Positions 6,966 through 14,220 of a DNA stretch of 44,317 nt are shown in pieces. Under the pieces are notes generated by a model. That model saw nothing but the letters and a program-made list of their open reading frames with translations, had not been told where the DNA came from and made no database searches. The first letter of the stretch is position 1; every line of letters starts with the position of its first letter. The position numbers and the translations under genes were made by a program. Source of the DNA: Desulfurococcales archaeon (GTDB lineage Archaea > Thermoproteota > Thermoprotei_A > Sulfolobales > Fervidicoccaceae); the NCBI GenBank assembly GCA_027014955.1, contig JALWDA010000062.1, positions 1-44,317 of the forward strand, given 5' to 3'.

Positions 6966-8954
6966 TTATACCTCCTGGCCCCTGTAGGGCACCTTGACAG
7001 CCTTCCCGTAACCCGTGTATATGATGCTGTCGGGCTCCAGGGCCTGCAGAATCTCTCTCCTATGGGTACTCGCCACGAGAGTTATCCCCAGTTTTCTTAC
7101 GAGTATGCCAAGTTTACGAGCCACCCGCATGGCAGTAAGGGGGTCCAGATGGGCAAGGAACTCGTCGATAAGGAGAAGGTTAGGCCTCTCCGCGAGTATA
7201 CTGGCCAGCTTGGCCCTCTCTTTCTGGCCTGTTGACAACTGGTCAAACCGGGCCCTGTACATAACTGCGTCGCTGAGCCCCACGGCGTTCAGTAGCTCAA
7301 GCGAAGAGTAGACATCACCGAGCTTCTCCAGCATGTGTTCAAGGAGCGTCTCGTTCCCGAACATCGGTTCAGCCTCTCCCGGTATGAGGGCTGAGGCCTT
7401 CGTGTTTGGGGGAAGGCTTATCCTCCCCTTATCGGGCTTTGCATCAACCGCGCCCGTCGAACCATATATGAGCCTGAGCAGGGTTGTCTTGCCAGCACCG
7501 CTTATGCCCACCAGCACCACGACCTCACGGGGCCCTATCTCGAAGCTGGCGTCCTCAAGCACCATCTTTGTTATAGTCCTCTTCTCAACGCCGAATGCCC
7601 TAAGCACCTCCTGGACTAGGGTGGGAAGCCCCTCCAGGTCAAGCGTGCTCTCATAGTGCTTGGTGAGGCCCTCAACTCTAATCGGGCCTTCAAGGGGCTC
7701 TATCTCCGGGAGATGGGGCCGGTAGAGCCTCCCACCGTGGAGCCGGGCGTGGGGGTCGTTTTCTAGGAAGAACCTTATCTTCTCCTCCGCCTCCCCGTCA
7801 AGGGAGTAGAAGAGCACGGGCCTCCCGCTGGCCGTGTCCCATAGGTATTTGAAGCCGACCTTCTCGAAGAAGGGGTTGAAGCGGGCCATCTGGGCTATTG
7901 TTTCAACCACTTTTTTCTTCCGCTTCATCTCCGGCACACGCGCGTCCCTTATCCACTCAAGGGCCGCCTTGACGCTGAGAACTCCCAGACCGTCGCCCCT
8001 GTAGTCGGGGTGCACTACTACCCGGGCTATCCTGGCTGCTAGGTTGTCAACGCGGGATAGCAGTGCCCTGTAGTTCTCCTCACCCACGAGAGCCCTAGCA
8101 ATGCTCCTAGAGTGGTAGCGTTTGAGTATCTCTCGGTACTTACGGAAAAGCTGTATTTTCTGCTCCTTCTCTATGGGCCAGAAGGTGGGGTGGAACCAAT
8201 CCGTACCGAACACCTTCTCCCTTATCATGGGCTCTATCTCAACCTTCCCGTCGACCTCGACCCGCCTACTCATGAGGGGTATGGGGGTATCCACTCGGAC
8301 ATAGGCCACATACCTAGGCTCATAATCCTTCCGGGTGACGAGCTCTAATACCATAAATCTGCTGCTCGGCAGGCTTCCCCTTATCTCCTGGAGGACCATT
8401 GGAGTTCCATCGTTTGGGCACTGGGGCCTGGTGTTAGCCTCCTCATAATGTCCGCAGACAGGGCATTTCCATATCCCCACCTTCTCCTCCTTACTAGCAT
8501 AGTGGTACTGTTCTAGTGTGAGGATGTTCTCATAGTCCTCCTGGGTGACGGCCTCACGGGCGACAACTGTGTACTCATAACTTGCTCTACCCGACCAGCT
8601 CTTCCTGGTCATTGAGTACCTTTTGGACCAGGAGGGCCATACCCTGACCCTCGACTCCGCCTCCCTGCCACCAACCATACGGTCTAGGGTATATGAGTCT
8701 CGGGGAAAGAAAAGGGTCCTAGAATCGACCTCGACTGGGGTTGTGCTAGGCGTTATGAGCACGGTCTCGCCCGGAACAAGCCATCGCGCGATATTTCCGG
8801 GCATGTCCAAGAGTATCCTCTTACCCCCCTTGTCCACCTGTAGGAGCCCCCTCCACCTGTACCCCGTGGGGTATTCCCTGACCCCGGATACTCTTGCCGT
8901 AAAGGGTATTCCCGGGACTATCTTTGGCAACGCGTTCCTCCTCCCTCCAGACAC
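6966..8954 (-). CDS. ABC-type ATPase fused to zinc ribbon and GNAT acetyltransferase-like domain (COG2401-like)
   Basis: A soluble 662-residue fusion without membrane segments. An N-terminal beta-rich domain (1-155) is followed by a zinc-ribbon-like stretch (C164, C167, C179, with Asp182 in the fourth place), a GNAT-like domain whose acetyl-CoA loop reads VVVHPDYRGDGLG (312-324), and a complete ABC ATPase (about 420-662) with Walker A GISGAGKTT, signature LSTGQKERA, Walker B LLLIDEF and the switch His in STHR. This order matches the archaeal group described as ABC ATPase fused to a predicted acetyltransferase. GTG start. It follows the CitG-like gene by 24 nt. It is not a transporter; its substrate is unknown, with RNA, protein or nucleotide modification all possible. 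Confidence 0.8.
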   Translation of the reverse strand: MSGGRRNALPKIVPGIPFTARVSGVREYPTGYRWRGLLQVDKGGKRILLDMPGNIARWLVPGETVLITPSTTPVEVDSRTLFFPRDSYTLDRMVGGREAESRVRVWPSWSKRYSMTRKSWSGRASYEYTVVAREAVTQEDYENILTLEQYHYASKEEKVGIWKCPVCGHYEEANTRPQCPNDGTPMVLQEIRGSLPSSRFMVLELVTRKDYEPRYVAYVRVDTPIPLMSRRVEVDGKVEIEPMIREKVFGTDWFHPTFWPIEKEQKIQLFRKYREILKRYHSRSIARALVGEENYRALLSRVDNLAARIARVVVHPDYRGDGLGVLSVKAALEWIRDARVPEMKRKKKVVETIAQMARFNPFFEKVGFKYLWDTASGRPVLFYSLDGEAEEKIRFFLENDPHARLHGGRLYRPHLPEIEPLEGPIRVEGLTKHYESTLDLEGLPTLVQEVLRAFGVEKRTITKMVLEDASFEIGPREVVVLVGISGAGKTTLLRLIYGSTGAVDAKPDKGRISLPPNTKASALIPGEAEPMFGNETLLEHMLEKLGDVYSSLELLNAVGLSDAVMYRARFDQLSTGQKERAKLASILAERPNLLLIDEFLAHLDPLTAMRVARKLGILVRKLGITLVASTHRREILQALEPDSIIYTGYGKAVKVPYRGQEV

Positions 8955-8978
8955 AATGACCGATAAACGGGTGACACT

Positions 8979-9842
8979 TTATTCTAGACCAGCCCTGTCA
9001 TATAACATTGTTTCACCAACGCACGACCACCTGTAGTAAAACAGGCTCATAGTAACAATGTCGGCAACCGAGCCCAGAGACCCCCCTACAGCCTCCAAGC
9101 GTCCCTCCGAGCACGCCCTAATATCCTCCAACATTCGCTCCAACCCCCTCCTCCTAAAGCTCAGGTAATCACTCCCCAGCCTAGCACAAGCCCTCCTGTA
9201 GAGCCAGTCAACATCCCCACTCCCCGGTACACGACACCCGATTCTATGCCTGAGCACGGTGGCCAGCCCCCTGGACACCCTCCACCCTTCCCTGACCTCG
9301 CCCAAAACAGGGTCAAATGCCGTGACGATGCGACTTGCATCCCACAGGCTATAACGGGTTTCACCGGGAAAGGGCTCCCACAGGTCTGGGAAAGCCCAGC
9401 ATCTCATTCTACCCGAGTAACGGGGAAACACCCTTCTAAGCCCGCGTAGGAAGGAATCCATGGAAAACGACATAGCCTCTCTCAAGGCAATCTCCGAGAG
9501 CCTAGCTGGTCCTATATCCTCGTCGGAGCTGGTGCGAGACAGGGGTGCTACATGGAGGGACAACATGAGCATGGAGCCCAAAGAGAGGTTCGTCCTATAC
9601 ACGTGCATCATGTGGTCGACCAGGGTCTCGAACAAATCATTTGAGACGCACCCGGGATGCTTGCAGGAGAGCATCGTGATAAATGCTATCTCGTGGGCCA
9701 GTGACACGTAGTCGGGCAACCGCTTGTCAGCATGGTCCCTGAGGCGACTGACCGTGCCTGCACCCCTCCAGGAAAGGGGCTCTAGGGCGACCGCCCAGGC
9801 CGCTGAATGCACAGCCCTAAGGAAGGGCCATGATAACCTCAT
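8979..9842 (-). CDS. CitG-like protein (triphosphoribosyl-dephospho-CoA synthase family)
   Basis: A 287-residue, mostly helical protein. The region AGTVSRLRDHADKRLPDYVS (about 28-47) resembles the family segment KPGNVxRxRDxxD, and NLSLGSMLMLSLHVAPLS (about 85-102) resembles NTNLGxxLLLAPLA. Bacterial CitG/MdcB makes 2'-(5''-triphosphoribosyl)-3'-dephospho-CoA, the precursor of the citrate and malonate lyase prosthetic group. The usual KPG is replaced here by GAG, so the archaeal substrate may differ. The start ATG overlaps the DUF447 stop (ATGA), a sign of translational coupling. Confidence 0.65.
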   Translation of the reverse strand: MRLSWPFLRAVHSAAWAVALEPLSWRGAGTVSRLRDHADKRLPDYVSLAHEIAFITMLSCKHPGCVSNDLFETLVDHMMHVYRTNLSLGSMLMLSLHVAPLSRTSSDEDIGPARLSEIALREAMSFSMDSFLRGLRRVFPRYSGRMRCWAFPDLWEPFPGETRYSLWDASRIVTAFDPVLGEVREGWRVSRGLATVLRHRIGCRVPGSGDVDWLYRRACARLGSDYLSFRRRGLERMLEDIRACSEGRLEAVGGSLGSVADIVTMSLFYYRWSCVGETMLYDRAGLE

Positions 9843-10525
9843 ATGTCTAGCTTCTCCTCTAATGACCTACACCTCCTCAGAGCCTTCCTCACGTGGTCCA
9901 AAACCTCCTCTTTCAGGCCCCCGAACATGGCGTTGTTAGCATGCCTTTTCAGGAAATCCAAGGAGTGCTTAATCTGACATGAAAGTCCCTCCTCCCAAGA
10001 AGGGTTCCCGCAGGCGATGTCAATTCTAGACAGAGCCACAAGGAGCTCGATGAGCAAGGAGGTTACCCGTGAGAGTGGTGACACCATGGACGGCCTGACA
10101 AGGGCCTGGAAAGGCCTTAGGTTTAGAACCAGGTATCCCTCTTTCCTCTCATAATCACGAACCCTAACTTGTAGCACCATATAGGAGCCTTCGACAACGA
10201 GAAAACCACTAATCCATAATGTCCTCGCCCTTCCCTTGAATATCCTCCATAAAATAACCGGGTCGGCCACCGCGTTGAGGAAAAGCTCAGACCCCTCGCC
10301 TTTCTCTAACAAGTATCCGTAGAGAGCCCTGCCTTCATAGACCCGAGCACGTAAGACCCCCCCCTCTAGGGGATAAACTCCCAGAAAGCCCCCCGGGGCC
10401 CCCCAGTCAGGCACAGCTACGATGGTCTCCAAAGGAGAGTCCCTGAAGACCCTCCATAGCGTAGTAGAATCCGGGTCAATGTGCACCCATTCATCGTTAA
10501 GGCGTTGAACACTCATGAAGTTCAC
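9839..10525 (-). CDS. DUF447 family protein (flavin-binding-fold, COG2457-like)
   Basis: A 228-residue protein. The segment GGFLGVYPLEGGVLRARVYEG followed by LYGYL and FLNAVADPVILWRIF matches the DUF447 plan, a split-barrel fold related to flavin reductases, in which an FMN-binding strand is followed by a short helix and an N-x-x-x-DP turn. The C-terminal half is helical. GTG 10525 overlaps the previous stop (GTGA); ATG 10516 is the alternative. It lies between a nucleotidyltransferase-like gene and a CitG-like gene with 4-nt overlaps on both sides. Reaction unknown. Confidence 0.6.
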   Translation of the reverse strand: MNFMSVQRLNDEWVHIDPDSTTLWRVFRDSPLETIVAVPDWGAPGGFLGVYPLEGGVLRARVYEGRALYGYLLEKGEGSELFLNAVADPVILWRIFKGRARTLWISGFLVVEGSYMVLQVRVRDYERKEGYLVLNLRPFQALVRPSMVSPLSRVTSLLIELLVALSRIDIACGNPSWEEGLSCQIKHSLDFLKRHANNAMFGGLKEEVLDHVRKALRRCRSLEEKLDI

Positions 10526-11451
10526 CCGGCCAAGGCCACTCCATGGCTCTTATCAGTAAGTGTCAGCTGAAGCCTTGGCTCACCAACGTAGCCCGCCCGT
10601 ACAATCTCTAGTCTTCCCCACGCCTTTATCCTATCCCCGGGGAAAAGCAGCTCACAGAACCTGCCCCGTGGGCTGGTTAGGGAAAGCCTCCCCCCGGGTA
10701 CACCATCAACGCTGAGCTCGTAGGTGCAGGGGAACACATGTCCCCTGGAATTGTCCACAACCGTCCCCTCTAGGACTCGCTCGCCCAGATAGTAAACCGT
10801 GTCTCTACAAATGGAGTACTCCTCAGGCAAGAGGGGGACCAGCCTTATGTATACATCCAAACCCCTCCACATGCCCTGTAGGACCTTGGAGCTCTCCCTA
10901 TGGTGGAGAACCCCCTGCAACGACCACCCTCCCCTCTGGTCTATTAGCCTCCTACTAGCATTCCCCATGTAGGGTTCAAGCAGAGGGTTCTCCTTAAGAT
11001 GGTGGTAAAACTCGTCAACACGCGGGCCATAAACAACCAGGTCTATGTCACCTCTCCCCGGCTTACCCGAGGACGCCCACCTGTAAAGCCTCGAGCCCGT
11101 GACCCCAATAGTGTCAACACCCGTTGTACTTGTAAGGATTTTAACAAGACCACAGGCAACATCGTCATCTGATGAAGCGCAATACTCCAGGGGGTTGGCA
11201 AAAGCCTGAATCTCATCTATACGCAGGAGGGGCACATCCCTTCCATAGCACATCGAATACATAACAACATCCCCAGAGAATCTTCTTGCCACACTCACCA
11301 GATCTGCTGGCTCCTTAACCACAACATCCAACGCGGGATAGCGTGGCATCGCAAGCAACCTTCCCCGGGGATGGGACAATCCCCTGACCATCCAAAACAC
11401 CCCTTCGAATGCCACTAGGCATCCCTCAACGAAACAAGCCATGCTGCACAC
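10522..11451 (-). CDS. Predicted nucleotidyltransferase (COG1665-like)
   Basis: First gene of the operon, up to 309 residues. The nucleotidyltransferase signature is clear: GVTGSRLYRW, then a short loop and GDIDLVVYG (about 118-143), the G-S plus D-x-D pattern of DNA-polymerase-beta-fold enzymes. The C-terminal third is beta-rich (SLTSPRGRFCELLFPGDRIKAWG), perhaps an OB-like domain. The best ribosome binding site (aggaggg) favours ATG 11442 over GTG 11451. In bacteria a nucleotidyltransferase (CitX/MdcG) transfers the CitG product to its acyl carrier; adjacency to a CitG-like gene here suggests an analogous pair, which is inference. Confidence 0.65.
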   Translation of the reverse strand: MCSMACFVEGCLVAFEGVFWMVRGLSHPRGRLLAMPRYPALDVVVKEPADLVSVARRFSGDVVMYSMCYGRDVPLLRIDEIQAFANPLEYCASSDDDVACGLVKILTSTTGVDTIGVTGSRLYRWASSGKPGRGDIDLVVYGPRVDEFYHHLKENPLLEPYMGNASRRLIDQRGGWSLQGVLHHRESSKVLQGMWRGLDVYIRLVPLLPEEYSICRDTVYYLGERVLEGTVVDNSRGHVFPCTYELSVDGVPGGRLSLTSPRGRFCELLFPGDRIKAWGRLEIVRAGYVGEPRLQLTLTDKSHGVALAG

Positions 11452-11488
11452 CCTCCTACTATTTAGGGGCTTCTAGCTATACCCTCTA

Positions 11489-12772
11489 ATGGACTCTACC
11501 GTCCTGCCTTCTGGGGAACCTGGTGCTGATACCATGGATGAGAACAGAGGTTCTACGCCTCACGGGCCATCGCCTATGAGGGCATCCAAGTTTCTCATGT
11601 ACGCTGCTCTTATTATAGGAGTCTACATGGGTGTTAAGATATCTGTCATAGCACCATACCTTAAGGGCCTCGGCTACACTGCTTCTCAGTACGGCCTGTT
11701 CGCGGCAATATCGGTCTCCACATCTACAGTGTTCACCCTAGTCTCGGGCTACATGTCAGACAGGATTGGAAGCAGGTCCACCCTAGTCCTCGGGGGCCTG
11801 ATGGCCTCCCTGGCACCTCCCCTATACTACCTGGGAGGCAGCGTGCATCTGGCCGCCGCATTCGCAGTCGATGGTGCAGCGGGTGGCCTAATTTGGACCT
11901 CGCAGAACGTCTTGGTATCTAGGAGCGTCAGGGAAGAGCGGCTCCACATAGTGTATGGGGACCTCATGGCGCTTAGCCTCGTAGGCCATGTGCTGGGAAG
12001 TGCCCTTGGCTGGGCCCCAGTCATGTACTCTAGGGCACTCGACGTGCCCATATTAGAGGCCTACAGGGCAGCGCTTTTGTCCCTAACACTGCTACCCCTC
12101 ATAGGCATTCCCTTGGTTTTGAAGGTACCCGAGCGTAGGCCCGAGCATGGGGCAAGGAAGCCCAGTCTAAGCATACTCAGGGAGAAACCATGGCTAGCAG
12201 GATTCCTCATATACAACGCGGTGATAGGCCTGGGGGCCGCCATGTCTGTCCATAATATAGACTACTATTTTGCCCTCAAGTACCACTCCACGAGCGGCGG
12301 CCTGGGGACAATGTTTGCGGTGCAGAGCATAATAATGGCCATAGCCGCCACACGTCTCCCTCGGGCATCAGACAAGCTGGGGCTCATAGGAACATTCCTA
12401 GCCTTCACTAGCCCCAGTATACCACTGCTCATACTCATGACACTGACTGACAATTACCTCCTAGCCGCGGCACTATACATCATAAGAGCTGTCCTTATGA
12501 ATGCGGGCTACCCCCTTCTAGACGCATTCATTATGAAGAGGGTACCGGTGGGGGAAAGGGGTATGGCGAGCGCCCTGCTTAACCTAGCTTGGAACGTCCC
12601 AGCCAGTGCAGGCCGGGCAATTGGCGGGTGGCTTATGGATATTAACGTGGAGCTTCCCCTGAGGATAACAGCGGTGCTATACACAGTGGCCCTGGCGGGG
12701 CTCTACTACATGTCAAGGTCAAGGGGATGGCTGGGAGAGGGAAGGGCTCTTAATGGCTCCCAGGCTTCTTAG
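11489..12772 (+). CDS. MFS family permease
   Basis: A 427-residue integral membrane protein with about 12 hydrophobic segments in two halves. Between segments 2 and 3 lies GYMSDRIGSRSTLVLGG, the classical G-x-x-x-D-R-x-G-R-R-like loop of the major facilitator superfamily, and a charged central loop (about 215-235) separates the halves. The substrate cannot be read from sequence. It is divergent from the nucleotidyltransferase operon with under 40 nt between starts. The first 30 residues are hydrophilic, so ATG 11534 or 11576 could also be used. The next gene follows after 30 nt. Confidence 0.85.
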   Translation: MDSTVLPSGEPGADTMDENRGSTPHGPSPMRASKFLMYAALIIGVYMGVKISVIAPYLKGLGYTASQYGLFAAISVSTSTVFTLVSGYMSDRIGSRSTLVLGGLMASLAPPLYYLGGSVHLAAAFAVDGAAGGLIWTSQNVLVSRSVREERLHIVYGDLMALSLVGHVLGSALGWAPVMYSRALDVPILEAYRAALLSLTLLPLIGIPLVLKVPERRPEHGARKPSLSILREKPWLAGFLIYNAVIGLGAAMSVHNIDYYFALKYHSTSGGLGTMFAVQSIIMAIAATRLPRASDKLGLIGTFLAFTSPSIPLLILMTLTDNYLLAAALYIIRAVLMNAGYPLLDAFIMKRVPVGERGMASALLNLAWNVPASAGRAIGGWLMDINVELPLRITAVLYTVALAGLYYMSRSRGWLGEGRALNGSQAS

Positions 12773-12802
12773 GGCATCCCAGAGCCCATAGGGGGTGTCT
12801 AT

Positions 12803-13609
12803 ATGGGTTTAAGCATTGTCTCAATAGTTTACAGTACAGGTGACCCCGCCGGTGCTGGTATGGCGAGAGAGCTGATGAGGATGGGTACACCCAGCCTCGA
12901 GGGCGTATCGCTAAGAGGCTTCCCTGAGAGCGTCCTGGAGTTCGAGTTCCTAGACGAACGGGCCCCTGGGGAACAATATATAGTGCTATCCAAGCATCGT
13001 AGCAGTTCAGGCCAGCCTTCGCTCACGGTACACCACACGGGCAACCCGACGCGGAGGGCCGAGGCAGGGGGAGATCCACTGACCCTATCCATAGCACACG
13101 CGCGTCTCGCGGGCCATATTCTGAGGCTGATAAAACGCGAAGTGGAGGAGCATGGAGGCCTGGGCGAAATAGACGTCACCTACGAGGCAACCCACCACGG
13201 GCCGACCGGAGTGACAAGACCCCTTGTCTTCGTAGAGATTGGAAGCACGCATAAGCAATGGGAGGACCCTGTTCTCCACAGGCTCATGGCTAGGGTGATT
13301 CACGAGGCAGTGGAGGACCTTATAAGCGGGAGTCTTCCTACCTGCACTACAGCGGCGGGTTTCGGGGGAAGCCATTACCCCGAGAGATTCACACGTATGG
13401 CCATTGAGAATAAGGCTTGTTTCGGGCATATTATACCCAAGTACGCCATAAGGGAGGGTATAGACGAGAACGTTGTCAGGCAGGCTATTCTAAAGAACAG
13501 CGAGCCGGTAAAGAAGGTGTTCATGGAGAAGAAGGCAGGCCCCGCCCCTGCTAGGAGGGTCATAGAGAAGACTTCCCTTGACTTGGGTGTGGAGCTAGTG
13601 AAGATATAA
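12803..13609 (+). CDS. dtdA: D-aminoacyl-tRNA deacylase (archaeal/plant GEK1 type)
   Basis: It hydrolyses D-amino acids mischarged on tRNA, protecting translation. The 268 residues match family length, with the N-terminal strand IVSIVYSTGDPAG, the central TYEATHHGPTGVTRP, FVEIGSTHKQWEDP, and the zinc-site-like CTTAAGFGGSHYPERFTRM and FGHIIPKYAI. The histidines of HHGPT, STHKQW and GSHYPERFT are present. ATG 12803 follows a GGGGGTG ribosome binding site. It is probably cotranscribed with the MFS gene. Confidence 0.94.
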   Translation: MGLSIVSIVYSTGDPAGAGMARELMRMGTPSLEGVSLRGFPESVLEFEFLDERAPGEQYIVLSKHRSSSGQPSLTVHHTGNPTRRAEAGGDPLTLSIAHARLAGHILRLIKREVEEHGGLGEIDVTYEATHHGPTGVTRPLVFVEIGSTHKQWEDPVLHRLMARVIHEAVEDLISGSLPTCTTAAGFGGSHYPERFTRMAIENKACFGHIIPKYAIREGIDENVVRQAILKNSEPVKKVFMEKKAGPAPARRVIEKTSLDLGVELVKI

Positions 13610-13630
13610 CCCTTCCAGCGAGCAGTGTGT

Positions 13631-13921
13631 CTAATAGCTACCTATGAGCGTGAGAGTTTTCTCAACTCCTGGTAGCATGCGCAACTGGGATACGAGCTTA
13701 TCGATGGCCCTTATGCTCCTCGCCTCGACTATGACTATAAGGTCGTACTCGCCGAAGACAGGCTTAACGTCAACCCACACCTCCCCCTCCATGGCCTGCC
13801 CCAGCTTCTCAATCTCGTCCTTAATGGGGTGCTCACGCCCCACCTTTGTCACGACAAGTATGTAGGCGGTTATGTTCTCGCTCTCCACCAAAGCAGTCCC
13901 CTCCACGCATTGGGGGAACAT
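13631..13921 (-). CDS. Stand-alone Lrp/AsnC ligand-binding (RAM) domain protein
   Basis: Its 96 residues cover only the effector domain of Lrp/AsnC regulators: TAYILVVTKVGREHPIKDEI, a helix, then VKPVFGEYDLIVIVEARSIRAIDKLV and a C-terminal PGVEKTLTLIGS strand. There is no helix-turn-helix. Such proteins form decamers or mix with full-length Lrp proteins and bind amino acids. A TATA box at 13942-13950 puts the start point at the ATG itself, so the mRNA is probably leaderless. It converges on dtdA. Confidence 0.88.
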   Translation of the reverse strand: MFPQCVEGTALVESENITAYILVVTKVGREHPIKDEIEKLGQAMEGEVWVDVKPVFGEYDLIVIVEARSIRAIDKLVSQLRMLPGVEKTLTLIGSY

Positions 13922-13941
13922 GAAAGAGTGGGCCAGACCCG

Positions 13942-13950
13942 ACTAAAACA
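13942..13950 (-). promoter_or_regulatory. TATA box for the RAM-domain gene
   Basis: Minus strand tgttttag is centred about 26 nt before ATG 13921, predicting a leaderless mRNA. Confidence 0.45.
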
Positions 13951-13969
13951 CTTTCGCCATCCTCGACAC

Positions 13970-13979
13970 GCTTAAAACC
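13970..13979 (+). promoter_or_regulatory. TATA box for tRNA-Thr
   Basis: gcttaaaacc is centred about 45 nt before the tRNA 5' end, the same distance as for tRNA-Asp at 1311. Confidence 0.5.
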
Positions 13980-14019
13980 CCACCAACCATCACAATAATA
14001 ATGGCACCCCAGAGCCGGA

Positions 14020-14141
14020 GCCGCCGTAGCTCAGCCGGTAGAGCGCCGGCCTCGTACGGGCATCCCCAGATACGCAATGGGTCGGGCATCCTAGCCCGGG
14101 AGAGCCGGTGGCCGCGGGTTCGAATCCCGCCGGCGGCTCCA
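14020..14141 (+). tRNA. tRNA-Thr (CGT) with an intron
   Basis: The acceptor stem gccgccg (14020-14026) pairs with cggcggc (14131-14137), the D arm is gctc...gagc, the anticodon stem ccggc (14046-14050) pairs with gccgg (14104-14108), and the T arm is gcggg-ttcgaat-cccgc. Discriminator U (14138) is the archaeal threonine identity base, and CCA is encoded at 14139-14141. The anticodon CGT is at 14053-14055, directly before an intron after position 37. Confidence 0.94.
14057..14102 (+). other. tRNA-Thr intron (46 nt, canonical 37/38 position)
   Basis: The splice sites fit an archaeal bulge-helix-bulge. Loop bases ctcg (14051-14054) pair with cggg (14097-14100) as a 4-bp central helix next to the anticodon stem, with 3-nt bulges tac (14055-14057) and aga (14101-14103) cut between their second and third bases. 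The inner helix is imperfect, so the motif is somewhat relaxed. Confidence 0.8.
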
Positions 14142-14220
14142 CATCATGGCCTTCTCAGGCTTTACCCTCCTCTCTGGAAAAAACACCGCTTCTTGCCACC
14201 TTCTTGGTATGATGCAGTAG

